Part shown: positions 23,394 through 35,900 of the stretch, piece by piece
Layout: each line of letters starts with the position of its first letter
Numbering within the stretch: the stretch's first letter is position 1
Assembly: GCA_016584495.1 (NCBI GenBank)
Contig: WAID01000007.1
Coordinates: 1,660,001-1,724,000 of the forward strand
Direction: 5' to 3'
Length of the DNA stretch: 64,000 nucleotides
Source of the DNA: Celoporthe dispersa
Lineage: Eukaryota; Ascomycota; Sordariomycetes; Diaporthales; Cryphonectriaceae
Notes under the pieces: model-generated
What the model saw: only the letters and a program-made list of their open reading frames with translations
Database searches by the model: none
Told to the model about the DNA's origin: nothing
Program-made: the position numbers and the translations under genes

Positions 23394-25289
23394 CAAATGC
23401 AAAGGTCTCATTCTAGATGAAGGAGCGAGTCAATGAACCCAGTTCTGCTGCGTATGGCAAGAGTTACTTGACAGTGGAGCCCTCCTGCCGTCTATGTGTG
23501 TGTCGCTTGGCGGGGGGCAGGTTGCACAACCCACCTGAAAACGCTCTGCATGCGAACTGACAAAATGTAGGAAAATCATGACAAATAAAGAGTATAACAT
23601 GATCAACAGGCAGAGCCAAGGCCACAGCAGACATCTTCAGACCCAAATCATCTCTGCAGGAACAGACCGCTGGTCAAGCCTCCACGCCCCCCCCCCCTTC
23701 GTGCACTTCTCCCAAGAGGAGGCCGACTTCGCAACTCTTCTTCGAGCGGGCCCCGTCGCACAGTCGCAACGTCGTACAGCATTTGTTGGGGTTCGCCAGA
23801 TGCTCCCGATCCCATGTTCTCCCGACATGGTTTGTGCCCAGCTCGCCAGCTGAAGCCAACCACACCACAGGAGCTCGCTCTGCCGTGGAGCTGCAGGAGG
23901 ATTGACCTGGGATGCAAGCACGGCGCGGTACACCCTGCTTGTGCCTCCCCGTCTGGCTGGCCACAGGACCGGAGGTTTGGCTCACCTTATCTGAGATGAG
24001 GCGGACCACGACAGTCCTCATCGGCCCAGGGCTTTTCGTGCTCTCCTAATACCTCTAAGCGAGCCTGAGGCATGTGGCCACCGCCCACGTTCGACAGAGT
24101 GGAAGCACATCGAGAGTATGAAGAGAACCCCCCCTCCCCAGAGAAAGGGGGGGAGAGAGACTCAGCTTCAGCACGCGCGTGGCATCGAAAAGTCGACCTG
24201 CCCTGCCTTGATGGAAGTAAAAATAATATAGCATTTGGAATTCATGGTGGCGCAAGGACGAGACAACCGCACCTCTCCTCCTCCCACGGCTGAACGGGCT
24301 GGGACGCCACGTGCATCTCGCGACCTCGTCACCGGTCGACCGTTGATACCCTCGGCAGTGTCCGTCTCTCAAACGTGGTGGCGGCTTCTCTCCTGGATGT
24401 TTTCCCGCCCTAGCCTTGTGCTGCCATGCTGCTCATGGAGTCGGTCCGAGATGCAGCGGGCAGCCTTCCACACAACGAGAATCCAGCGAGGTGGCAGTGG
24501 CGCTCGAGGGAACGTCAAGCAAGCCACGGAAGATGCATACTAGGGAAATTTGGAATAATCTTGTTGACCGCTGCGGTCCTCGATGACCTCGTCGCCCCCA
24601 ACTCCAAAGAGGCTGGGTCTGTCTGGTCTCTCGTTCTGGCCGCTTGACACTGCGCTGAGAGGATGGCGGTGACCGTGGCACAACAGGACTGAAGGTTTCC
24701 TTTTTTAGGCAAAAGATGGGCTTGTGTTGCCGTTCTCGAATACCTAATGTTTTGAACATGAAAAGCACACGGACCCAGAGGTACCAGGCCTTCCCTCCAG
24801 CAGTCTCATGTGCATGCTGGCTTGTTCCTCTCTCGGTTTCTTCGCTCGTCGCTTTTCTTCTTCTTTTTTTTTATTTTTACCAGCAACTCTGTCTCACCTC
24901 ATATCTCCCTCCCCTCTCCCCTCCCCCCTCTTTTTTTTCTTTTCTTTCTCTTTCTTTGTCTCGATTTCAAAATCGACGACATTACATTTGTGGTCGTCGA
25001 ATCGAAACCCAAGTCCTACCATACCAAACTCAGAACAAGCTGCCGATCGGTTCTCCTTTGTTGTGAAGCAGACACAGAGCAGAGAGATCCATGCTAGTAT
25101 CGGCCGCCTGTCACCGACGGCTCTGCTAAAACGGCCTTTCGCAAGAAGAGCGCGGCGCCTCGGCCTATCCGGGTCGTGATCGATCAATCACTTGCAGACG
25201 TCACAGCCATCGCAGCGAGTCTCTGTTCTGGCGGCTGTCAATGTGACAAGGGCGCCACTCGCTCTGGGTTCCGGAGATACAGCGATAGA

Positions 25290-25404
25290 CGAGAGAGAGA
25301 AAGACAGAGAGAGAAAGACAGAGAGAGAAAGACAGAGAGAGAAAGACAGAGAGAGAAAGACAGAGAGAGAAAGACAGAGAGAGAAAGACAGAGAGAGAGA
25401 GAGA
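25290..25404. repeat. Tandem array of a 12-bp unit AGAGAGAAAGAC
   Basis: The unit AGAGAGAAAGAC is repeated about eight to nine times with almost no divergence and ends in a short GA run. It lies about 390 bp before the start codon of the Zn2Cys6 gene. Because the unit is a multiple of three, several frames stay open through it, but they encode only Arg/Glu/Lys or Ser/Leu repeats and are not genes. Confidence 0.9.
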
Positions 25405-25794
25405 CATTGTACAGCTGCATTTAGTACTTGCTGCTTATGCATGCTGACTGTCTTTTTAATCTCCAGCAGACCGATCCTTCGCAGTCGACTCGTCACTTTT
25501 GTGCCGGTGAACGACAATAAGACATAGGTTTCTGATTGAAAATGCGAATCAGTCCTTCTTTCTTGAATTGACGATACGCAACAGAAGGGGGAGGAAGAAG
25601 ATATTATCCTTACCGACCATTGCGAGCCGAAAACGTTGTACTGTATACTTTATTCCTCGGACTTGAAAGACAGCCCTGGGTAGCGAGTTGGATCGATCGA
25701 TCCCTGGCTGGATTTGGGATCCTATATTACTACTCTACCTGGACTCTCATCACCCCCTCCCCCTCGCCCGTTTCATAACAGGGGTTGTCGTCAG

Positions 25795-28700
25795 ATGGCT
25801 AGCTCTGATCCTCCTCTCGCACATCGATACGTTGCCCCGCCGCCGCCGCTGCCGCCGCCTAGGTTGTCGCTGTGCCACTCCAGACCAGACTTGCTCTTGC
25901 GTCCCAACAGCGCACATTATCAGCCCCCGGATGGCGGCGCTTCCGGCGCATTTGCGGGCACTATGGATACAACAAACGGCCGTAACAACAACAGATCCTC
26001 ATCCTCCAGCGGCGCAGGGTTCAGCGGCATGAATGCCGAACTCGGCTTAGGAACCAACTCTGGAGGAGGCAGTCATCTATATCACCAACAACAGCCCGGC
26101 TTCTCCCCCGCGCAGCAGCAGTCGTCAGAATTACAGCACCAGCACCAGCACCAGCACCACCACCAGCAGCAACAACAGCAGCAGCAACAACAGCAGCAAC
26201 AACAAGAGTCACAGTATCAACCACAACAACCTCCACCAAACTCCACGAGGGGTGGTGGTGGTGGCGGCAGCGGCGGCGGCGGCGGCGCAACGACCAGGCC
26301 GATCAGGCGTCGGATGCGCATGATCACCTCGTGCCTGGAGTGCCGCCGCCGTAAGCTCAAGTGCAACAAGTCAAACCCATGTACGAACTGCTCCAAGTTC
26401 GCGCGCGAGTGCCTGTACCTGGGTCCCAAGCTCGACGAGGCCAGCCAGTTGCGCCTGACGGAGATCAAGGAGAAGGTCGGCTCACTGGAGCGGCAGCTGG
26501 AGAGGGATGTGGCCAACTCTGGGACGAGCGGCGGCAGGGGGTTCTACCAGCAGCGGATCCTAGCAGATGATGTCGAGGGTGAGTTTGACGAGGAGAGGGA
26601 CCTGGAGATCACGCCCATGGTCGCGCTGGACCTCACGTATGAGGACGACGCGGATGGCACAGATGACATCCTGGATCTGGGCGTCCAGGTGGGCAAGATG
26701 AGGTTGACGGAGAAGATTGGCGGCCTGAACCGGCCGAGGATTTCGGAAGAGGTAGGTGTTATGCCTAATGGCACTGGTCCGCGCCGGGAAGGAAAGGAGA
26801 AGAAGGGGAAGGAGAAGAAGCTAACAGGCGAGATCAGATCCAAGCCGGACTCTCGGGCAGTGCACCTCCAGCACCTCCTGGCTTTCCGCCGAGGATGATG
26901 CCACCACCACCCTTTGGTGCTGAACCGCCGGGTCAAGCAGGACCAGGACCGGGACCGGGACCATTCCCTGACTCGGCCGGACCCGATCAGTCATTACCAG
27001 ACTTCCTCCGGCCGAGCGCCTCTTACATTCCTCCCACGAGCGGGGTCTTCTTCGGACAGATTGGCGAGCTGCCCTCTCTGCTCAGCCTTCTCCCCTTCAG
27101 AGAGGCCGGCGATCGTCTCCTCGAGCACTACTTTGCCGCCGTTCATCCGATAGCACGCTGTGTTCACCGGCCGTCCTTTGAGCTGCAGTATGAGGCCTTC
27201 TGGGACGAGGTCCGTGCAAACTACGAGCCTCGTGCGTCGGTCCAGGCTGTGTTGTTTGCCGCGTGGTTTAGTGCTGCCGTGGCCATGGATGAGGAGACCG
27301 TGAACCGGGACTTTAGGTCGACCAAGGCGAACCTGGTGGAGAGGATGAAGATGAGCACAGAAGTCGCGCTGAGCAAGGCGAATTTCCTGAGGACCACAAG
27401 GATCGAGACGATGCAGGCCTTTGTCATGTACATGGTAAGTATAGGTCCCACATCCCCTTCTCTCTAGCCTGCGTCTTCTGGACAGCCAGGCTGATGCTGT
27501 CACCAGATCCCCCTGTGCCGCGAGGGAGGTCTCTCGAGCCCACTCCGTGCTGGTCGGTGCCGCAGTCCGCATGGCAGAGTGCATGGGCCTGCACCGTGAC
27601 GGCTACAAGGCGTACAACCTCAACCCCCTGGAGACGCATGTCCGCCGCCTGATCTGGCATCAGATCTGCTTCCTGGACATCCGCACCTGCGAGGCACAGG
27701 GCCCCAAGCCCGCCATACGCAGAGACGACTACGACACGTGGATGCCCGACAACTGCGAAGAAGACCAGCTCACCCAGGCCGCCTACCCGCCGCGGCCCTC
27801 GGCGAGCTTCACCTCGGCCCTCTTCCCCCTCATCCGCTTCGAGGTCAACGAGATGATGCGCATCATCTGGGCAGACCGGCGCAAGCTCGAGTCGCGCAAG
27901 ATCACGCTGACGCAGGTCCTCACCAAGATCGAGACCTTCCGCAAGCGCATGCTACACAACTACGACCGCATGCTCGACGAGCGCATCGCCATCCAGCGGT
28001 ACGCCAAGCTCGTCATGCACCTCCTCCTGTACAGGCTTCACGTCATGATCCTGCACCCGTTCTACGCCAACACAGCCAACCCGATGCCCCAGCGCCTGCG
28101 GTCCGTGCTGATCATGAGCGGCATCATGATCATCGAGCTGGCCATGCAGCTGGACACGGACCCGGCGTTCCGCCCCTGGAAGTGGTACGGCGGCGCATAC
28201 CAGCAGTACCAGGCGGCGCTCATCCTGGCGACGGATATGTTCTACCACCCAGACCACAAGGAGGCCGCCCGGATCTGGACCTGCCTGGATTATGTCTTTG
28301 GGCTGGAGCGGAACATGCCTACCGAGGAGAAGAGCAAGCGGATCCTGACGGAGATCATGGGAAAGATGGGTATGTACATGGGGATGCGCAAGATGAGGGC
28401 GCCGACCCAGACGGCGAGCGCCAGCCCGGCCAAGCAGGCCGTGAAGGCGGAGGAGGCCGTCCCAGGGGGGTCAAAGAAAGGTGGTGGTGGTGGTGGTGGT
28501 GGTGGAGAGGCTCGTGGGAGAGGCTCGGCGAGACCAGTCGCCCCGTCGTCTACCTCTCAGTATCCCCCAGGGTCGGGTTATCCATCATCATCATCTGGGG
28601 CGACTCTTCACCCGCCCATGAAGGAAGAATTCAGTGTGGTTCGGTCACTCTCGCCGGGCCATATGCCGCAAGCCTCCTCCATGCAGACAACAGCCGGAGT

Positions 28701-29286
28701 AGGGATGCAGACATCGATCCCACCTCAGCAGCAGCAGGTCCTACCAGGATCTGGGTCCAAACAGCCGCCAATGTTCAGCACTTCCATGTCCAGCATGATA
28801 CCGCCCGCCATTGCCGCAGGGGACCAGCAGCAGCAGCAGCAGCAGCTATGGAACCTACAGCCGCCCCCGCTGGTCAGCCACGATAGCCCCGGGAACTCAA
28901 GCAGCGACGGCAGCTCGGTGGTGGGGATTGGGTACGGGCAGCCCGGCTTAGGAGCGTCAATGCCACCCGGACTGGAAAATGCGCCTGGTAACAATATGAT
29001 TGATGACTGGGTGAGCTTGTTTCTCCTTCACACACTTGCACTGCTTGACATTACACAGCGATTCTGATTCGTTCGTTTCTTGTCCTGCTTCTTGTTCTTC
29101 TTGCTGTACTAATTGTATACACCGTGCAAACAGTCCAACTACCACGAGGATGTCATCAACGCACTCTTCTCAGTTGATCCACAGACCGGAGAGTTTGTCG
29201 GCTTTGGGGTCCCGATGACTGGGCTGAGCTATACTGGGAGCTGGGCGCAGCAGCAGCAGCAGCAACCTCACAGCGGGCCCATGTGA
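25795..29286 (+). CDS. Zn2Cys6 transcription factor with fungal-specific domain, 4 exons, one frame break
   Basis: Exons are 25795-26751, 26838-27434, about 27507-29010 and 29134-29286. The zinc cluster CLECRRRKLKCNKSNPC plus TNCSKFAREC has spacing C-X2-C-X6-C-X5-C-X2-C-X6-C (about residues 180-206). It is followed by a short coiled coil (EIKEKVGSLERQLE) for dimerisation. Before the cluster are His/Gln (about 115-145) and Gly-rich tracts. The fungal-specific middle domain covers HYFAAVHPIARCVHRPSF to MAECMGLHRDGYKAY. Exon 3 starts IPLCRE at 27507 after branch CTGAT and CACCAG. An extra G in 27524-27526 then moves the frame to EVSRAHSVLVGAA. The last exon (SNYHEDVINALFSVDPQTG) ends in a Gln run. 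The regulated genes are unknown. The start could instead be the later ATG at 25963. Confidence 0.87.
26130..26216 (+). repeat. CAG/CAC/CAA repeat coding for a His/Gln tract
   Basis: Imperfect CAG, CAC and CAA triplets within exon 1 of the Zn2Cys6 gene encode alternating Gln/His and then a run of Gln. The codon mix makes slippage less likely than in a pure repeat. Confidence 0.85.
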
Positions 29287-29953
29287 ATGTACGTACTCTA
29301 CGCTTCATTTGGGGGGAGGGAGGGAGAAGGGGAGAAGGTGGCGGGAGACAGGCAGACAGTCCTGTTAGGAGTATGTAGGGTGGATGGATAAATTACATGC
29401 ATGTCTTCTAGGAAGTAAGCTAGATTCAATAGATGTATGTATGGTATCCATACTGCTACTGCACTTGGACCTGAAACCGTTGAGAGAATCAGCATCACCT
29501 GCCTCGGTCATTACATTTTTCTACATCGTAAGACTGACTGTTTGTCTACTGTTTTTTTGTTGTCTCTTGCCCAAAGATGGGCAGGTTTAAACAACCCCCC
29601 CCCCCAAAAAAAAAAAGGCAATCTTGGTACGCAATGAAAAGAGGTGGAATCAAAGAAGAAAAATAGTAGTAAATATTTGAAATCCTGTACTCCACCAGTT
29701 AAGTGAGAGAGAGGAAGGGAAAAAAAATACGAAAATAAAAAATAGGTATCTTGAAGGAAACCAACCCCCCTCATACATCATGCATTAAGAGTTCCCCAAA
29801 CCGCCCTTATTTGTGTCATTATCTCGGCCGTTGAATAGCTGGTGCCGTGCATGCCTACTATTTGCTGTTATTGTTTGAATGCTTGTCTTCTTCTCCATTC
29901 TTCATTCCTCCTTTCCAAAAGAAAAAAAAATCATCATCTCTTCATAAACTCGT
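29287..29953. other. Convergent 3' region
   Basis: Non-coding DNA between the ends of the Zn2Cys6 gene and the giant gene. It contains an 11-C run joined directly to an 11-A run (about 29595-29616). Confidence 0.5.
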
Positions 29954-32900
29954 TCAAATTCCACCCTCAAGATACTCTGCCTCCTGCATGCTCACGTTGC
30001 TCTTGTTTGGGGCCGTCGACGGGCTACCTGCTCCCCGGAGGAGGCTCACACCGCCGGCGTCCGAGGACGGGGCCCTCATGGACCGCCTGCTGGGGCTCCT
30101 TGGCTTCGCGACGATGACCAGGGCAGGGCAGACGACAATCTCATCGTCGCCCGCGCCGTCATCGTCTCCCCTTCTTGACGACGAGGGGGAAGAGCACAGC
30201 GCGCACGATGGCGCCCTCGGCCTGGAGGTCCTCACCGTCCCCGTCCTTGTTCGCGGAGCGCTCGGTCATCATGGTCGGGTTGAAGTGGTGCGGCTCGGCC
30301 AGGTCTCCGTTGGCGTCGTACTCGGGCTGCAGCGGCGGGAGCATCATGTACTCGGCGCGCTGGGTGCGCATCTGGATGGAGAGGTCGACAGCCTCGCGCA
30401 TGACCTTGCGCAGCTGGCCCTGGATCTGGTCCTCGAGGTTGGACGGCGGCGGGAGGATCATGGATAGGGTCTGGAAGACAGCCTGGACGACCGCCTCCGT
30501 GTCTTGGTCGCGCTGGTCCTCGAAGGTCTCCCGCCTGGCGAGGAGGGTCAGGGTCACGGCGCGCCACTGGCGCACTGCCCGCGGGGGGCCGACCTCGAGG
30601 AGGAGCTTCTCCAGCGCCTTCAGCTTCTGCCTCTGCTCGCGATCCATGCCGAACAGGTAGCGGGTGAAGACAAACTCCCAGATCATGGTCATGGTGACCG
30701 ACATGAAGATGTCGCGGCGCTTGACCCGGTCGTTGAGGTAGTGGTCGACGTTGGACCCGTCGAGGACCGCGTTGTCCAGGCGGTCGATGATCTTCTCGTC
30801 GTTGAGCTCGCTGGTCAGGCGGCAGGCGCGCATGTCCGAGAACTTGGAGAAGCGCAGCACCCACTGCTGGACGTGAGAGCAGAGCTGCTGGCAGCGGTGG
30901 TCAAAGTAGTCGACGTCCTTGATCTCGAGGAAGTCGCTGTCTGCTGGTTTTGTGGCGAGGATCTGCCTCTGCATCTCGCGTATCTGCTCCTTGGTGGCCT
31001 CGAGCTCCTGGCGCAGGCTCCTGATCTCTGCGTCCTTCTCCTCTAGTGTCCTCGCGTGTGAGCCGTGGTGGCCCCGGAAGTCGTCGAGCTCCCTCGTGGT
31101 CTCGGCATGTTGGCTCTCGAGGAGGCTGTACCTGTTCTCGTGCTGGACGGCGGTCTGGGCGATGGCGCTGTTGAGGCCCTCGTTGACCTCGGTCAGGCGC
31201 TGGACCTCCCTGCGCATGAACTCGAGGGACTGCTTGAGCGTCTCGATCTCATTGTCGCGCTCGGCGATGACGCTGGTGGCTCGGCTGGTAGAGTGCAGCT
31301 CGGCCTGGCTCTTGGCTGCGGCCAGGGCGCGGTTCTCTGCCATCAGCTGCTCTACTCTGGACTCGAGCTCGAGGACCTGCATGCTCTGTCGGCGACGCAT
31401 GCTGTGCGGACGGGTGGGTGAGCGCGGAGAGCCCATGCGACCCTCGCCGAAGCCATCCTGGAGAGAGAGAGAAACAAGGCACTTTATGTCAGTTTTTTTT
31501 TCTCCCGTTTGGACCGATAAGCGCCAGACAGCTGGCTTGACAGAAAGGTGGAGAGAAGAGGCTGAAGGGGGTGGGGACGACTCACATAGACATCGGCCAT
31601 GTCCTTGGAGCGGACACGACCTTCATTGGCGACGGGATTGTTCTTGTTGTTGTTGGTGGTTGGCCAGCCAGCCGCAGCAGCAGCAGCAGCAGCACCGACA
31701 GAAGCAAAGGCGACAGCAGCAGCAGCAGCAGCAGCAGGTGTGGTGGTGGCCCTCCGCAGGTCGCTGGGGGTGGAAGAAGATGATGAGGCTGGGACCGGGT
31801 TGTTTGCAGCTGTGGCCGGGGTAGGGGACTGGGCTGCGAGAGGGGCCTGCCGCTGTCCAAGCGCAGCAGGGGACCGTGGTGAGGGGCTGGCTGTGGCGCC
31901 AAGGTCGCTGCGGGACCGCTGGCTCGATTGGCTCAGCGACCTCAGGTCCCCACTCCTGGTGCGGCGGGAGCGCAGTGGTGGTGTGCCGGCGCCAGCTGCG
32001 CCCGAGTGCCTCAGCAGGCCAGGGCTGTCAGCGCCAAGATTGAGGGGCTCAGGCGTTCTGGCCCGCGAGATGCTGGTGTTGGACAGTGCACGCCTCTGGC
32101 TCGGTGGGGTGTTCTGAGGAGACGCAGATGCCTGTCGCTTGACGGCGTTGTCAGAGACACTTCGCTGGCCTGCAGCAGGAGCGGTAGGCGCAGGCGATGT
32201 CGCCCCAGGAGACCCCAGCAGTGCTGCTCCTCCGGTCAGGGCTGTCGCTGCAGCTGCTGCAGCCGTCGCTGGCCCCAGGTCTGGATAATGTTTGCGGGAC
32301 CGAGATCTGTCACTCCTATTCTTTTGCGGCTCCGGGGTGACTGGTGGCTCCTTGGCCCCGAGGACGGGCGTGTTCTCCCGGAAGAGACGCCTGCTCTCGC
32401 TGTCGCTCTGTGGCGACTGCTTGCGCCGGTGGTCCAGCTTTGCTCCCTCGTCGTCGGTGCTGGACGGGGAGAGCCGCTGTCGCTGTTGTTGTCTTTGTTG
32501 TCGCTGTTGAGGTTCGGGGCTGGTCCCGCGGGAGGAGCTGTTGAGCATGGGTGACGGGTAGTCTCGCAGGTGCACACCGCTGTCTCGCTGCTGGGCGTCT
32601 TCGAACCGTCGCACCCAGGGAGAAGCAGCAGGCGAGTCTGCCACAAAGCCGCTGTCGCGGTTGAACTCTGGCGTTCCGAGCGATGCGCTGAGGGCGCCCG
32701 CTCGCTTGCCAACCTCGGCCTCGTCCTCCTGCGGGTCCTCTTGGACGGGAGGCAGCCCTCTTGACACAGATCGTCTGAAGTCGACCACAGGAATGAAGTT
32801 GTCCAGCGCCGAGTCGTCTTGGTGGTGTTCAGCACCTGTCGTTGGCAGGGCTGACTCTCCCAAGACCCCGAGGCCGACCTCCTTGGCTGGCACGGGACTT

Positions 32901-35900
32901 GTGGCGCGAGGAGTAGGCAGGTCATGCAGTGGCCGGCCTCGAGGCTCCTCGTCGAGGTTCGTATCTGTAGTAGTGATTGTTGGAACCTCGGCGGTCTGCG
33001 TCGTGTCGATCATGTCCACAGGCTCATTGTCCTCGGAGTGGTCATCATCCGCCAGTTCTGGTTCTGTCGTCGGTCTTTCGAAGCTGGCCTGCGAGCCGGG
33101 ATCCGGGCTGTCTACGACCACAGGTTCCAGAGGGACTTCCTCTTCTCGTTCTGCTTGTTCTGAGATTTGGGGCGTAAATCTTCCGGCATCTTGACCTGGC
33201 GGTGAGTTTGTTGCACTCACATTGTCGTCGCCGAGCTGCATCTCCCTGCCGTGCGCGAATGATGACGTCGGCCGAGGCCCTGGAAGCATGTCAGGTTCTG
33301 ATGGTTCTTGTTCTTCCGTGCTTGTGTCCGAGATGCCCCAAAAATCGCCTGCGTCGCCGTCCATGCGGGATCCCTCCACAGCCTTACGCTCAGCTCCTTC
33401 CCACATGGCTGCATCATCAAAGATGTCCTCCTCCTCCTGAGGTGTGCGCTTGTCCATATACTTGGAAGATTTTTTCTTCTTACCATTGCCTTTCTTGCTG
33501 CCGCCAAACCTTTCCGCCAGCAGGGCAACGCTGCCCTTCTTGCCCATCTGTTTGACCCCATCAGAGGTAGACGCGTCCTGTGTTTCGCCGTGGAGAGATC
33601 TCAGCGAGTCCGATGACTTTGGCTGTTGTCTTCTGAGTCCCGGGACAGCGGCGTCTGGAGCTGGGCGAGCGTTAGCTTCTTGTGCCGGGACCTCGTCGTC
33701 TCCAGGAGCCAGGTTCCCAGTGCGCTGTTGTCGCATGGGTGCAGAGGAAGACTGATCGCGAGAAACGTCGCTGCCCTCTGACCCTAAAGCTTCTTCGACT
33801 ACAAGTGACGCACCTTGCCGTGTTGGTCTGTCCGAAGGCCCAGCTTCCTCCACTGCGATCGATTCCACCGACACATTCTCACCCGCCATGGTGAGAAGCT
33901 TTGGACTGTGCCTGTCGTCTTCTTGGAAGATCGAAGAATGTCGATGGATGAGCCCCAGGCCTACGAGAGGTCGATCGTCCTTGCTGCGGACGTCTTGAGC
34001 GTCGTCGAGCCCCCGCGTGAGGCCTGGGTAGATCTCCACCTTGTCAAAGGACTCTTCCGGGGTGCGAGCACCAGAGTGATCGATTGCCTTTGGTTTGAAG
34101 TAATCCTCGTCATCCCAGATATCAGGGCTTGGAACGTTGGAGGGCACTTTTTGTAGCTCGGCGCCCGGGACAACAGGAGACAGGCGGCCAATGTCAGCGC
34201 CTCCAGAGGTCTCTGAAGCATCTGCAAGTGATGGTTGGACGCCCCTGACAGGAACACTGAGGTTTCTCGTTCCCTCTCTAGGTCCATCCCAGCGGTCCGG
34301 ATCATCAACGTGGTCGGCATGCTCCTCCAAATCATACCCTGTATCGTCTCCCACAACGAAGGAGAATGCACGTTTGAGGTTTGGCTCGGGGGTTATCCTT
34401 TCTCTGTTGGGTGTGTCGTCCGTGCTCGTGGTCTCAGCGCCTAAGGTTGGCTCCCAAGCGATCTGCTTGCCCTTCTTCTTCTTGTCTCTGACGGTCTTCT
34501 TGCGGGAGAGCGGGGCAGTCCACTCGTCTTCAGCCACGGCTTCCGTTGCAGTCGGAGTCTCCCAGCTTCCAACTTCATCTCGGTCCTGCTGTGATTGCGT
34601 GGGAGAAGAGGGGTCACTTGTCCTTTCTTGAGTTCTCTCTGCCTCGGCAACGAGCCTGGCGGGATCCGGCTCATCTTGGTTTGTGACATCCTGAAAAGGA
34701 GCATCTGGCGATTCGCCCATCTCAAAGGCATCTTCCTCCCAGGAAGAAGCCGCCTTCTTCTTAGCCTTCCTCTTTTCCTTCTTGGACATCTTGCGAGATA
34801 GGACTGGCGTCCCCGTCAAGGCTGGCTCCTCCACGGCGTTCACATCTTGGTGTGCAAGAGCCCCTGGCAGTTCAGCCTCCCCAAGTTGCCCCACACCGGG
34901 CGCCGTTTCTTGTAGACACGACTCTGCAGGCAGGTCGTAGGTGTCATCGGGAGAGCGTTTCGAGTCTGGCACGACAACCTGTTCGACAGTCTCCAGAGGC
35001 TTCTCAAGGGTATCGGACATCGACTCGGGTTGGCTGGCCTGCTCAACACCAATGATAGGAGATCCGACTGGAAGGTCTCGAGTCTCTTGAGAAGGAACGG
35101 GGACATCAACGTCGCTAGTGTGTAGCTTGTTGACACCCTCTGCGGTCGAGACTGGGTCTTCAGGCTCGTCTACTGCTATGGAGCCCTTCTTGGCCTTGCG
35201 CCTCTCCTTCTTGGACAATTGCTTAGGAATCCAGTCGTCGAAGTCTTCCGTCGTAGGCTTAGTGCTCTTCTCTGCCTCTTGGCCAGCAGCCTCTGGAGTT
35301 TCAAGCGGTTCCTCGTACAGCTGCCGTTCGGGTGCCTCTTCGTAAGGTGGAATCGCAGGAGCAGGACTGGATGACGGAGATCCAGAATCAAATGACTGGC
35401 TGGCGCTACCTCGCTTCTTATTTTTCGTGTCCTTTTTGGATTTCCTGACAGAAACGAACTCGAATGGCTCTTCTTGGACTTGGCGGGGCTCGGATACTAA
35501 GGCTGAACTAGGGAACTCAGAGGAAACGGGTGTTCTTTCCATCGAGGAGATCAAGGCTGGTTTGTTGTCTTCCCAGGGTAATGGAGAGTCAGGCCTGAGG
35601 GCGGATTGCTGGACGTCCAAGGAGTCATCTTTCCGTTCAGAAGAAACGAGTTCGTCTTCTCCTTCCCATGGAACTGGAGACTGAGGTCGCAAGGCAGACT
35701 GTTCGACACTCAACAGATCCTGTTGATCCGGGTTGTCTTGGTTGACTTGGAATTGAGACGGTGCTTCATCAACAACTTTTCCACCTGCCACAATAAGTGT
35801 ATCCTCACCGTCGTCAATCTTTTCATCCAGATCTGACTTTGTAAATGCCTCCTTGTCATGAGTAGCTGCGTAAGCCCAGGGCTCAGAAACCTCATCAGCA

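Larger units (their letters stand above)
22996..25794. other. Long non-coding region upstream of the Zn2Cys6 gene
   Basis: About 2.8 kb with no supported gene. It holds a GA repeat (23356-23390), an 11-C run (23687-23697), pyrimidine-rich tracts at 24840-24960 and a 12-bp tandem repeat (25290-25404). The last kilobase resembles a long 5' leader and promoter of the regulator, which is common for fungal transcription factor genes. Confidence 0.5.

Noticed and set aside
25290..25404. CRISPR-like array
   Set aside because: The 12-bp units are directly adjacent with no spacers; it is a simple tandem repeat in a eukaryote.
27738..28886. Long frame overlapping the Zn2Cys6 gene in another phase
   Set aside because: His/Ala/Arg/Pro-rich shadow of the real frame, which carries the fungal-specific domain.
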